Shown here: positions 1-8,472 of the stretch, piece after piece
Numbering within the stretch: position 1 is the first letter of the stretch
Layout: every line of letters starts with the position of its first letter
NCBI RefSeq assembly: GCF_947489365.1
Contig: NZ_CANLDB010000008.1
Coordinates: 156,398-220,397 of the forward strand
DNA from: an uncultured Nocardioides sp.
GTDB lineage: Bacteria > Actinomycetota > Actinomycetes > Propionibacteriales > Nocardioidaceae
Reading direction: 5' to 3'
Length of the DNA: 64,000 nucleotides
Translations under genes and position numbers: made by a program
Notes under the pieces: model-generated
Databases searched by the model: none
What the model was told of the DNA's origin: nothing
Seen by the model: only the letters and a program-made list of their open reading frames with translations

Positions 1-31
1 GCCGCAGGGTGGGGCGCAGGAGCTGACGCAT
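1..31 (-). CDS. Possible 5' end of a gene cut by the window edge
   Basis: An ATG at 31 on the minus strand is preceded by GGAAGG at a normal ribosome-site distance and opens a frame (MRQLLRPTLR) that runs off the left edge. It lies about 80 bases downstream of dapB on the same strand, so it could be the next gene in that direction. Only ten codons are visible and no function can be assigned. Confidence 0.3.
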   Translation of the reverse strand, partial: MRQLLRPTLR

Positions 32-110
32 GGACACCTTCCGAGTCAGTGTGTACGGCGGCCAGCCTCTCATCCGAGGGGGCCGGTCACCAAGCCCGGT
101 GTGGCCCGGA

Positions 111-893
111 TCACCTCGACCAGAGGATCTCCTCGAGCCCGACCGTGAGACCCGGGCGCCCGCCGACAGCCCGCACCCCCGCCAGCACCCCGGGGGTGAA
201 CGAGGCGCGGTCGAAGGAGTCGTGGCGGATCGTGAGGGTCTCCCCCTCGCCGCCGAGCAGCACCTCCTGGTGGGCGACCAGCCCGCGCAGGCGCACCGAG
301 TGCACCGGCACCCCGGACACGTCGGCACCGCGGGCGCCGTCCAGGGCGGTCGACGTCGCGTCGGGCGCCGGGGGCAGGTCGGCCTCGGCGCGCGCGGCCG
401 CGACGAGCTCCGCCGTACGACGGGCGGTGCCGGACGGCGCGTCCGCCTTGTGGGGGTGGTGCAGCTCGACGACCTCGACGGAGTCGTAGAACGGGGCGGC
501 CTCGGCGGCGAACCGCATCATGAGGACGGCCCCGATGGAGAAGTTGGGGGCGATGAGCACGCCCACCTCCGGCGAGGCGTCGAGCCAGCCGCGCAGCGTC
601 TCGAGGCGGTCGTCGTCGAAGCCGGTCGTGCCGACCACGGCGTGGATGCCGTGGCGCACGCAGAAGTCCAGGTTGCCCATCACGGCGGACGGGCTGGTGA
701 AGTCCACGACCACCGACGCGCCGGAGCCGACGAGGTCCTCCAGGTCGTCGTCGACGTCCAGCTCGGCGACCAGCTCCAGGCCCTCGGAGCCCCGTACGGC
801 GCGGCAGACCTCGCTCCCGACCTTGCCGCGCGCACCGAGGACTCCGACGCGCAGAGGGGCCAGAGGGGCCTGTGGGGTCTCGTCACCGTCCAT
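111..893 (-). CDS. dapB: 4-hydroxy-tetrahydrodipicolinate reductase
   Basis: DapB reduces hydroxy-tetrahydrodipicolinate with NAD(P)H in the lysine and diaminopimelate pathway, so it feeds both cell-wall peptidoglycan and protein synthesis. The 260-residue protein has the N-terminal dinucleotide-binding loop GVLGARGKVG (about 17-26) and the family signature ELHHPHKADAPSGTA (about 143-157), which carries the catalytic His and Lys. The ATG at 893 adds about 14 residues before the usual start of the fold and has no clear ribosome site, so a later start is possible. It lies downstream of pnp and the M16 protease, an arrangement common in actinobacteria, but a plus-strand methyltransferase separates it from them here. 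Confidence 0.96.
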   Translation of the reverse strand: MDGDETPQAPLAPLRVGVLGARGKVGSEVCRAVRGSEGLELVAELDVDDDLEDLVGSGASVVVDFTSPSAVMGNLDFCVRHGIHAVVGTTGFDDDRLETLRGWLDASPEVGVLIAPNFSIGAVLMMRFAAEAAPFYDSVEVVELHHPHKADAPSGTARRTAELVAAARAEADLPPAPDATSTALDGARGADVSGVPVHSVRLRGLVAHQEVLLGGEGETLTIRHDSFDRASFTPGVLAGVRAVGGRPGLTVGLEEILWSR

Positions 894-934
894 GTGGCCA
901 AACCTAGTGCGCGGGATCTGGCAGGCTACGACCC

Positions 935-1456
935 ATGGTGCGGCAGACGGTCCCCCCGCGCATCCGCTGGGCGGTCGGGGCGATGGACGTGCAGGGCACC
1001 GACCATCTCCTCGAGATCGGCTGCGGACCCGGGGCGGCGGCGGAGGTGATCTGCCCGCGCCTGTCGTCGGGCAAGCTGTTCTGCATCGACCGCTCGGAGT
1101 CGGGCGTCGACCGCACGCGGCGGCGCAACCAGCCCCACGTCGACTCCGGCCGGCTGACCGTCCGCCAGATCGACCTGGCGACGCTGCGGGTGCCGGTACG
1201 CCGGCTCGACAAGGCCTTCGCCTTCAACGTCAACCTGTTCTGGGTGCGGGACTGCGCGGACGAGGTGGCGCTGCTGCACGACCGGCTGGTGCCGGGCGGG
1301 AAGCTCTTCCTGTTCTACGAGGCGCCCCGCGTGCGCGAGGACCTCGCCCGTGTCGTCGGCGGGGCGAGCAACGCGCTCGCCGGCGGCGGCTTCGAGGTCT
1401 CGCGCCTCGACTCCGCCGACCCGGCGGTCATCGGGATCGTCGGCACCCGGGTCTGA
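935..1456 (+). CDS. Small class I SAM-dependent methyltransferase
   Basis: This 173-residue protein contains the SAM-binding motif I LLEIGCGPG (about 25-33), an acidic strand-end after FCIDRS, and a late LVPGGKLFLFYE segment typical of Rossmann-fold methyltransferases. No substrate-specifying domain is present, so the substrate is unknown. It is on the plus strand between two minus-strand housekeeping genes, divergent from dapB and convergent with the M16 protease, so it is an insertion with its own promoter rather than part of the operon. Confidence 0.8.
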   Translation: MVRQTVPPRIRWAVGAMDVQGTDHLLEIGCGPGAAAEVICPRLSSGKLFCIDRSESGVDRTRRRNQPHVDSGRLTVRQIDLATLRVPVRRLDKAFAFNVNLFWVRDCADEVALLHDRLVPGGKLFLFYEAPRVREDLARVVGGASNALAGGGFEVSRLDSADPAVIGIVGTRV

Positions 1457-1483
1457 GGGCCCGACGTCCGGTGCCCAGGGGGC

Positions 1484-2812
1484 CTACGGACCGACGAGCG
1501 CCAGGGTCTCCGGCTCGGTGAGCAGCTCCGCGGCCAGGGCGCCGCAGGCGTCGGGCGTGACGGCGCCGATCCGGTCGAGGACGTCGTCAACGCCGAGATG
1601 GGGGTCGCCCGCCAGCTCGGAGCGGCCGAGGCGGTACATCCGGGAGCCCGGGTCCTCGAGGCCCAGGACGGTGGCGCCGCGCAGCTGCCCCTGTCCCCGC
1701 CGTACCTCCTCGGGGGACAGCCCGGTGCGGGCGGCCTCGGCGAGCTCGGTGCGGACGACGTCCACCAGCGCGTCGACCCGCTCGGGCAGGCACGAGGCGC
1801 CGACGGCGAGGATCCCCGCGTCGCGGTACGACGAGGAGTAGGCGTAGACCGAGTAGGCCAGGCCGCGTCGCTCCCGGACCTCCTGGAAGAGCCGGGACGA
1901 TGTCCCGCCGCCCAGCGCGGTCGTCAGCACGCCCATCGCGAAGCGGCGCGGGTCGCCGCGGACGAGACCCCGGTGGCCCAGCAGGACGCTGACCTGCTCG
2001 AAGGGCCGGCTGAGGCGTGAGGCACCCCCGACCGGCACGAGACCGGTGGTGGCGCGCTCGACGGCGCGTGGCTCGCCCGCCACGTCGAGGAAGCCCCGGC
2101 GCGAGAAGGACCGCTCGACCTGGGCGACGACCTCGTCGTGGTCGAGGTTGCCGGCGGCCGAGACGACGATCGACCCGGGCCGGTAGTGCTCGGCGTGGAA
2201 CGCCGCGACCTGGTCACGGGTGAGGGCGGCGATCGAGTCGGCGGTGCCGGCGACCGGCTGGCCCAGGGGCGAGTCGGGCCAGGCCCGCTCGGCGAACAGG
2301 TCGGCGACCACGTCGTCGGGGTCGTCGGAGTGCATGGCGATCTCGTCGAGGATCACCTCGCGCTCGGCGTCGACGTCCTCGAGGGTGATCAGCGAGTCGG
2401 TGACCATGTCGCCGAGGACGTCGACCGCCAGCGGCAGGTCGGTGTCGAGGACGCGGGCGTGGAAGCAGGTGTGCTCGCGGTCGGTGAAGGCGTTGACCTC
2501 TCCCCCGACCTCGTCGAGCGCGACGGACAGGTCCATCGCGGTGCGGGTGGAGGTCCCCTTGAACAGCACGTGCTCGAGGAAGTGCGAGCAGCCGTGCAGC
2601 GCGGGTGTCTCGTCGCGCGAGCCGACGCCCACCCACACGCCGAGGGAGGCGGAGCGGACGCCCGGCATCGCCTCGGTGATCACTCGCAGGCCGCTGGGCA
2701 GCGTCGTACGACGCACCTGCGGGGGCAGGACGGAGGGGTCACCCACGCCGGACGGCCGGCCCGCAGCGATGTGCTGCGAGCCGGCCGTCACGGGGTGCTG
2801 GTCGAGGACCAC
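1484..2812 (-). CDS. M16 (pitrilysin/MPP-like) zinc peptidase
   Basis: The 442-residue protein carries the inverted zinc motif HxxEH as HFLEH (77-81) followed by VLFKGT, and the downstream acidic helix EREVILDEI that supplies the third zinc ligand in this family. It resembles the processing-peptidase-like proteins encoded next to pnp in many actinobacteria and Firmicutes. The chosen GTG at 2812 lies only 7 bases after the pnp stop codon, which fits co-transcription with pnp. The first 35 residues precede the conserved fold (TTLPSGLRV) and may be overcalled. The physiological substrate is not known. Confidence 0.92.
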   Translation of the reverse strand: MVLDQHPVTAGSQHIAAGRPSGVGDPSVLPPQVRRTTLPSGLRVITEAMPGVRSASLGVWVGVGSRDETPALHGCSHFLEHVLFKGTSTRTAMDLSVALDEVGGEVNAFTDREHTCFHARVLDTDLPLAVDVLGDMVTDSLITLEDVDAEREVILDEIAMHSDDPDDVVADLFAERAWPDSPLGQPVAGTADSIAALTRDQVAAFHAEHYRPGSIVVSAAGNLDHDEVVAQVERSFSRRGFLDVAGEPRAVERATTGLVPVGGASRLSRPFEQVSVLLGHRGLVRGDPRRFAMGVLTTALGGGTSSRLFQEVRERRGLAYSVYAYSSSYRDAGILAVGASCLPERVDALVDVVRTELAEAARTGLSPEEVRRGQGQLRGATVLGLEDPGSRMYRLGRSELAGDPHLGVDDVLDRIGAVTPDACGALAAELLTEPETLALVGP

Positions 2813-2819
2813 GCGGCGC

Positions 2820-5057
2820 TCAGACCTCCGCGGTCTCGGCGCCGTCGGCCGCCGGGGCGTCGGTCTCGGCCGACTCCTCCTCGACGACGGGGATCAGCGA
2901 CAGCTTGCCGCGGTCGTCGATCTCGGCGATCTGGACCTGGACCTTCTGGCCCACCGAGACGACCTCCTCGACGGCGTCGACGCGCTTGCCGCCGGCGAGG
3001 GCGCGCAGCTTGCTGATGTGCAGCAGGCCGTCCTTGCCGGGGAGCAGCGACACGAAGGCGCCGAAGTTGGTCGTCTTCACGACGGTGCCGAGGTAGCGCT
3101 CGCCGACCTCGGGCATCGTCGGGTTGGCGATCGCGTTGACGGCCGAGCGGGCGGCCTCGGCGGCCGCGCCGTCGGTGGCACCGATGTAGATGGTGCCGTC
3201 GTCCTCGATCGTCAGCTGCGCGCCGGTGTCGTCCTGGATCTGGTTGATCACCTTGCCCTTGGGGCCGATGACCTCGCCGATCTTGTCGACGGGGATCTTC
3301 ACGGTGATGATGCGCGGCGCGTGGACCGACATCTCCTCGGGGGTGTCGATGGCCTCGGCCATGACGTCGAGGATCGTGAACCGGGCCTCGCGGGCCTGGG
3401 TCAGCGCGGCGGCCAGCACGTCGGCGGGGATGCCGTCGAGCTTCGTGTCGAGCTGGAGCGCGGTGACGAACTCGTTGGTGCCGGCGACCTTGAAGTCCAT
3501 GTCGCCGAACGCGTCCTCGGCGCCGAGGATGTCGGTCAGCGCGACGTACTGCGTCGCGCCGTCGACCTCGCCGGAGATGAGGCCCATCGCGATGCCCGCG
3601 ACGGGCGCGCGCAGCGGCACGCCGGCCTGGAGCAGCGACAGGGTGGACGCACAGACCGAACCCATCGAGGTGGAGCCGTTGGAGCCCATGGCCTCGGAGA
3701 GCTGGCGGATCGCGTACGGGAACTCCTCGCGGTCCGGGAGCACCGGCAGCAGCGCGCGACGCGCGAGCGCACCGTGGCCGACCTCGCGGCGCTTCGGCGA
3801 GCCGACGCGGCCGGTCTCGCCGGTGGAGAACGGCGGGAAGACGTACTTGTGCATGTAACGGCGCGACGACTCCGGGGAGAGCGTGTCGAGCTTCTGCTCC
3901 ATGGTGAGCATGTTCAGCGTGGTGACGCCCAGGATCTGGGTCTCGCCGCGCTCGAACAGCGCCGAGCCGTGGACGCGCGGGATGACGGCGACCTCGGCGT
4001 GCAGCGGACGGATGTCGGCGAGGCCGCGGCCGTCCATGCGGACCTTCTCGCGCAGCACGCGCTCGCGGACGATGTCCTTGCCGAGGCTGCGGAACGCGGC
4101 CCCGATCTCCTTCTCGCGACCCTCGAACTGACCGCCGACCTTCTCGAGGAGGTCGGCCTTGATCTCGTCGAGACGACCGTCGCGCTCCTGCTTGTCGCCG
4201 ATCGTGTAGGCCTGCGCGGCGTCGTCGCGCACGGCGGACTCCACGGCGGCGTACACGTCGTCCTCGTAGTCGAGGAAGACCGGGAAGTCGGCGACCGGCT
4301 TGGCGGCCTCCTTGGCCAGCTCGGCCTGGGCCTCGCACAGCTGCTTGATGAAGGGCTTCGCGGCGTCGAGACCGCCGGCGACGACCTCCTCGGTCGGGGC
4401 CTGCTGGCCCGAGCGCACCTTGTGCCAGGTCTGCTCGGTGGCCTCGGCCTCGACCATCATGATGGCGACGTCGCCGGAGTCGGTGACGCGGCCCGCGACG
4501 ACCATGTCGAACACGGCGTCCTCGAGCTGGGAGTGCGTCGGGAAGGCGACCCACTGGCCGTCGATGAGGGCGACGCGAACGCCTCCGACCGGGCCGGAGA
4601 ACGGCAGGCCGGAGAGCTGGGTCGACAGCGACGCCGCGTTGATCGCGAGGACGTCGTACGGCTGGTCGGGGTCGAGCGCCATGACGGTGATGACGACCTG
4701 GACCTCGTTGCGCAGACCCTTCTTGAAGGTCGGGCGCAGCGGACGGTCGATGAGGCGGCAGGTGAGGATCGCGTCCTCGCCCGGGCGACCCTCGGACCGG
4801 AAGAAGGAGCCGGGGATCTTGCCCGCGGCGTACATCCGCTCCTCGACGTCGATCGTCAGGGGGAAGAAGTCGAAGTGGTCCTTCGGGTGCTTCCCGGCGG
4901 TGGTCGCCGAGAGGAGCATGGTGTCGTCGTCGAGGTAGGCCGTCACGGAGCCGGCGGCCTGGCGGGCGAGCAGCCCGGTCTCGAACTTGACGGTGCGGGT
5001 GCCGAAGGAGCCGTTGTCGAGAACGGTCTCCACGGCGGAGATGACAGGTTCGGTCAC
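2820..5057 (-). CDS. pnp: Polyribonucleotide nucleotidyltransferase (PNPase)
   Basis: PNPase degrades RNA 3' to 5' with phosphate and can also add tails. The protein shows two RNase PH domains, a linking helical domain, a KH domain (around VIGPKGKVINQI) and a C-terminal S1 domain (GTVVKTTNFGAFV), giving about 745 residues, the usual size for actinobacterial PNPase. An open frame extends to 5303, but the family start (VTEPVISAVETVLDNGSFG) fits the GTG at 5057, which has AGAGAGGT just upstream. In most relatives pnp directly follows rpsO; here rpsO is about 12 kb away and the two are separated by the Ter and mannitol-PTS blocks. The acidic tail after the S1 domain is alanine and glutamate rich. 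Confidence 0.97.
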   Translation of the reverse strand: MTEPVISAVETVLDNGSFGTRTVKFETGLLARQAAGSVTAYLDDDTMLLSATTAGKHPKDHFDFFPLTIDVEERMYAAGKIPGSFFRSEGRPGEDAILTCRLIDRPLRPTFKKGLRNEVQVVITVMALDPDQPYDVLAINAASLSTQLSGLPFSGPVGGVRVALIDGQWVAFPTHSQLEDAVFDMVVAGRVTDSGDVAIMMVEAEATEQTWHKVRSGQQAPTEEVVAGGLDAAKPFIKQLCEAQAELAKEAAKPVADFPVFLDYEDDVYAAVESAVRDDAAQAYTIGDKQERDGRLDEIKADLLEKVGGQFEGREKEIGAAFRSLGKDIVRERVLREKVRMDGRGLADIRPLHAEVAVIPRVHGSALFERGETQILGVTTLNMLTMEQKLDTLSPESSRRYMHKYVFPPFSTGETGRVGSPKRREVGHGALARRALLPVLPDREEFPYAIRQLSEAMGSNGSTSMGSVCASTLSLLQAGVPLRAPVAGIAMGLISGEVDGATQYVALTDILGAEDAFGDMDFKVAGTNEFVTALQLDTKLDGIPADVLAAALTQAREARFTILDVMAEAIDTPEEMSVHAPRIITVKIPVDKIGEVIGPKGKVINQIQDDTGAQLTIEDDGTIYIGATDGAAAEAARSAVNAIANPTMPEVGERYLGTVVKTTNFGAFVSLLPGKDGLLHISKLRALAGGKRVDAVEEVVSVGQKVQVQIAEIDDRGKLSLIPVVEEESAETDAPAADGAETAEV

Positions 5058-5104
5058 AGATGACCTCTCTGATCGCGAAACGGCCGCGCCACCTGTCCGC
5101 GTAG

Positions 5105-5121
5105 CCGCCCCGTCGGGGCGG
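5105..5121 (-). promoter_or_regulatory. Hairpin in the pnp leader
   Basis: A perfect 7-bp stem (CCGCCCC/GGGGCGG) with a 3-base loop lies about 50 bases before the pnp start. pnp leaders in other bacteria carry stems that are cut by RNase III and used for PNPase autoregulation, so this is a candidate for that role. The rest of the 267-base gap between pnp and the HAD gene holds a short direct-repeat run of CGCCCGTCCCA units near 5280-5312 and no reading frame that I support. Confidence 0.4.
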
Positions 5122-5324
5122 ATCGCCGGCCTTCGATCGAGACCCGCAGGAGTCCGCCACGCGGGCGGGGCCTGAAGGTCACTACCGAGGACCGGGCGAG
5201 GGAGTGGGCGCGCGGACCGCTTCTGGTGTGGTTGCAAACACCACGACGCTACCAGCGGGCCTCGGGGCGACCCAATCCCACGCCCGTCCCACGCCCGTCC
5301 CACGGCCGTCCCGGGCGGGACGGC

Positions 5325-6128
5325 TCAGAGTCGCGCGCAGAGCCATCGCGCGACCTCCTCGCCCGCCAGCGGGCCGCCCCGGCGCTGCGTGCGCTCCCCG
5401 GTCGGGTGGGCCCAGCCGTGGCGGTCGAGGTAGGAACCGGCGGGGGTCAGGGCCGCGGCGGCGAGGGCGAGCATGTCGGCGTCGAGCAGCGAGTCGCCCG
5501 CGGCGGCGGCCAGCGGGAGGCCGGTGCGCTCGAGCAGCCGGGCCACGCCCGCACCCTTCGTCAGCGGGGCCGGGGTCAGGTAGGTCTTCGTGCGCTCGGG
5601 CGTCATGACCCAACCGGCGTCGGCCACGCCGGCGCCGAGGCGGTCCCACCAGGTCGCGGGCGGCTCGTCGCCGGTCATGAGGAGGTAGCAGAACACCCCG
5701 TCGGCGTCGCGGACCCGGCGTACCCAGGGCACCTCGAGGAGGTCCCCGAGACCGTCGACGAGGCCGGCGGCGGACGTCACCGACGCGACGGCGGCGGAGG
5801 TCGCGGCGGTGAAGTCGGCGTCCTCGACGCCGTCGACCAGCAGGCGGCCCGCGTTGAGGCACAGGGCGTGCCGCACGGCCGGCAGGCGCAGCCGGCGCAG
5901 CTGGTCGGGGGTGCGGGTGGTGACCCAGACCAGGCGGTCCGTGCGCGCCCCCTCGGCGAGCTCGTCGTACGCCGCCCGGGTGACGTAGGCGTGCTCGGCG
6001 CCGTCCAGCTCCTCGACGCACACCAGCGGGCCCGGGTCGGGGTCGACGGCGCGGTCCCAGGTCCGGCGCGACCACACGAGGGTGCGGTCGAGGTCGGAGA
6101 GCACCAGTCCTCCCGCTGCTCCGGCCAT
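5325..6128 (-). CDS. HAD-superfamily phosphatase of the Ter-linked operon
   Basis: The 267-residue protein opens with VLSDLDRTLVWS, the HAD motif I DxDxT (D12, D14, T16), and has a late GDSLLDADML that fits motif IV (paired aspartates). Its ATG at 6128 overlaps the stop of the preceding StiP gene by 4 bases (ATGA), so it is the last gene of a tightly coupled four-gene operon. In Ter gene neighbourhoods a HAD phosphatase is a standard member of the proposed biosynthetic pathway, where it would dephosphorylate an intermediate. The substrate is not established. Confidence 0.85.
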   Translation of the reverse strand: MAGAAGGLVLSDLDRTLVWSRRTWDRAVDPDPGPLVCVEELDGAEHAYVTRAAYDELAEGARTDRLVWVTTRTPDQLRRLRLPAVRHALCLNAGRLLVDGVEDADFTAATSAAVASVTSAAGLVDGLGDLLEVPWVRRVRDADGVFCYLLMTGDEPPATWWDRLGAGVADAGWVMTPERTKTYLTPAPLTKGAGVARLLERTGLPLAAAAGDSLLDADMLALAAAALTPAGSYLDRHGWAHPTGERTQRRGGPLAGEEVARWLCARL

Positions 6129-7237
6129 CAGCCCTCCCCCGCGCCGACGCCGGGCCTGATGATCCCGACGCAGGAGTAGGCGAGGTCGTCGACCTCGACG
6201 ACCGGCACGCCGCGCTCGGCCGCGAGCTCGAGGACGTGGCCGAGGTGGGCCCGGCGGTCGGGCCGGACCAGCACCCGCCACGGGACGCGGCGCAGCAGCA
6301 CCCGGGTGGTCTCCCCCACGCCGGGTTTCACGAGGTTGAGGTCGTCGATGCCGTGCGCGGCGGCGACGGCCTCGACCGAGCGCCAGCCCGACCAGGTCGG
6401 GGTCCGGTCGGACGCCGCGAGCCGGCGCGCCGCCTCGCGGGCGCTGTCGGCGACGTCGTCGAAGGACGCGCCGACCGCGTCGAGGTAGCGCCCCGAGACG
6501 TCCTCGTCGGCGAGCTCGGCGTAGAACTTCGCGCCGTGGAAGTCACCGGGACCGATCAGCTCGTCGTTGAGCACGGTGCGCGAGACCAGCCCGGAGACGG
6601 TGGAGTTCAGGCACGCGGACGGGATGAGGAAGTCGTCGCGGGTGCCGAACAGCTCGGTGCAGGACCCGGGGTCGGCGAGGACGGCGACGCGGGGGTCGAA
6701 GCCGGGGTGGGCGCCGATCGCGGCGGTCAGCTCGCGGGTGATCGCGCCCTTGCCGGTCCAGCCGTCGACGAACACCACCCGGGCGGGGTCGTGGTGGGTC
6801 GCGAGGTGCTCCAGCGCGACCCCGTCGATGCCGCGGCCGCGGACGATCGACAGCGTGTGGTGCGGCCAGTCGAGGCCCAGCCGGGCGGCGTACCGGCGCA
6901 GCAGGACGCCCACGGGGGTCCCGGCGCGCGCGAGCGAGGCGAGGACGAGGTCGCGCCCGCGGACCTCCACCAGCAGGTGCGCGAGCGTCGCGACCGCGTG
7001 CGCCACCCCGGGGCCGTGCTCGACGAGCGCCCGCTCGAACAGCGCGGCGTACGCCGGGCCCGGGCGGTACTCGACCGGCAGCGACTCGGCGTAGTGCGCG
7101 CGGCCCGACTGCACGGCCGCCTCACGCTGCTCGGTGGGCGCCTCGAGGTCCACGTGGGACAGGTCGGTGAGCAGCCAGCTGACCTCGTCGGGGGCGTAGC
7201 TGCCGAAGGCCGGGCCGTGGAGCGGGACGGCGCTCAT
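6128..7237 (-). CDS. StiP-family protein fused to a PELOTA/L7Ae-like domain
   Basis: This 369-residue protein matches the cysteine-protease-like StiP family found with TerD genes. The conserved core includes GWTGKGAI and the Cys-containing DPGSCTELFG and FLIPSACLNSTVSG segments. From about residue 300 a second domain (LVKPGVGETTRVLLRR onward, ending SCVGIIRPG) resembles the PELOTA RNA-binding fold reported at this position in Ter operons. Start and stop overlap both neighbours by 4 bases. The family is called a protease from predicted fold; no target is known, and a role in ligating or processing the pathway product is equally possible. Confidence 0.8.
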   Translation of the reverse strand: MSAVPLHGPAFGSYAPDEVSWLLTDLSHVDLEAPTEQREAAVQSGRAHYAESLPVEYRPGPAYAALFERALVEHGPGVAHAVATLAHLLVEVRGRDLVLASLARAGTPVGVLLRRYAARLGLDWPHHTLSIVRGRGIDGVALEHLATHHDPARVVFVDGWTGKGAITRELTAAIGAHPGFDPRVAVLADPGSCTELFGTRDDFLIPSACLNSTVSGLVSRTVLNDELIGPGDFHGAKFYAELADEDVSGRYLDAVGASFDDVADSAREAARRLAASDRTPTWSGWRSVEAVAAAHGIDDLNLVKPGVGETTRVLLRRVPWRVLVRPDRRAHLGHVLELAAERGVPVVEVDDLAYSCVGIIRPGVGAGEG

Positions 7238-8472
7238 CCGGCGTCGTCCCCGTCCCGCAGGCGGAGGACGACCACCCGCGGCGCCACCACGCGCAGGCGT
7301 GCCACGAGGTCGGCTGCCCCGTCCGGGCCCGTGGCGGGGTCGAGCACGAGGACGGCGGTCCCGAACGCGCCCGGCGCGAGGTTGTAGGCGTAGCGGGCAG
7401 GAGTGTCGTCGGGGCCCGAGCCGCCGTCGTGGCTGCGGAACGCCAGGCCGTGGCGGACGGCGTACCCCGGGTCGTCGAGGACGACGACCGGCGACCGGGT
7501 GGTCGACGAGACCGTCACCTCGTCGTCGTGCCCGGCGGTGAGCGCCTCGGCCAGGCGCAGCGGCAGGTGCATGAGCTCCTCGGTCCCGAGGACGTGGACG
7601 CGCCCGTGGAGGAGGGGGCGCACGCGGTCGGCGAGGTCGGCGACGGCGGCGTCGAACGCCGCGGCGTCGGTCGGCCGGAAGGCGTGCCGCCCGCCGTCGG
7701 GGACGCCGGCGGGCCAGGGGGCAGTGACGTCCTCGACAGCCCCGGTGGCGGCCGGCAGGGGGGCGTCGGGGTCCGGCGGGTCGGCCGCGAGGGCGGCGGC
7801 GACGTGCTCGTCGCGCGCGCCGTCCGTCCGGGTCTCGGCCCGCAGCAGGGCGACGTGGTGGACGACGGCGCCGGCGACCTCGTGGGTGTCCGGCTCGGCC
7901 GCCGGCCGGAGGTCCAGCAGCGACGCCACGACGTACGACGACCGCGGCGCGAGCCGCTGGAGGGCGGCGACGGTGTTGCGGGCCGTGGTCCCGGTGGTGA
8001 CCTCGTCGTCGACCAGGACGACCGGCCCGTCACCGTGGAGCAGGTCGGGGTCGTCGGGCAGCAGCCGGTGGGTGGTGGCGTGGCTGTGCTCCTCCTCGAA
8101 GTTCAGCGCCGAGGTGCCGGGCCGTCGCGTCGAGTGCAGGTACGGCGCGCCCGCGTCGCGGGCGGTCAGCCGCTCGGCGACGAGGTGGCCCAGCCCGGTC
8201 GCGGTCTCGGCATACCCGAGGACCAGCGACGGCGTCGCGCCGTCGAGCGCGTCGAGCACGGCGTCGGCGAGCCGGTCGGCGACCTCGCGGGCACGGGCCG
8301 GGGCGACCGGGACGTGCTTGGCCAGCACCGGGGACACCACCAGGTGCAGGCGCCGCGGGTTGCGGCGCAGGGCGAGCCCCCACAGGGCCTCGTCCGCCCT
8401 GTCGGGGTCGAGGGGCACGAGGTCCAGCCCGAGGTGCTCGCGCACCCAGGAGCGACCGTCCGGAGCGCTCAC
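7234..8472 (-). CDS. Phosphoribosyltransferase with C-terminal TRSP domain (Ter-linked)
   Basis: The 412-residue protein has a type I phosphoribosyltransferase core with the PRPP-binding loop VVLVDDEVTTGTTARN (about 180-195), which marks use of PRPP. The C-terminal third contains PARYAYNLAP in a region that fits the TRSP domain found after this PRTase class in Ter clusters. The GTG at 8472 was chosen because it overlaps the CitE-like stop as GTGA; a much longer upstream frame exists but lies over the CitE-like gene. It likely attaches ribose phosphate to a base-like acceptor, consistent with a nucleoside-like product. Confidence 0.85.
   Translation of the reverse strand: MSAPDGRSWVREHLGLDLVPLDPDRADEALWGLALRRNPRRLHLVVSPVLAKHVPVAPARAREVADRLADAVLDALDGATPSLVLGYAETATGLGHLVAERLTARDAGAPYLHSTRRPGTSALNFEEEHSHATTHRLLPDDPDLLHGDGPVVLVDDEVTTGTTARNTVAALQRLAPRSSYVVASLLDLRPAAEPDTHEVAGAVVHHVALLRAETRTDGARDEHVAAALAADPPDPDAPLPAATGAVEDVTAPWPAGVPDGGRHAFRPTDAAAFDAAVADLADRVRPLLHGRVHVLGTEELMHLPLRLAEALTAGHDDEVTVSSTTRSPVVVLDDPGYAVRHGLAFRSHDGGSGPDDTPARYAYNLAPGAFGTAVLVLDPATGPDGAADLVARLRVVAPRVVVLRLRDGDDAG

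Noticed and set aside
30..1049. Long plus-strand open frame over dapB
   Set aside because: High-GC shadow. dapB on the other strand has complete family motifs; this frame has arginine- and glycine-rich low-complexity sequence.
2220..5063. 947-codon plus-strand frame opposite pnp
   Set aside because: Antisense shadow of pnp with no recognisable motifs and an extreme valine/arginine/aspartate bias.
5058..5303. N-terminal 82-residue extension of PNPase
   Set aside because: No homology to PNPase, and a good ribosome site lies right before the GTG at 5057.
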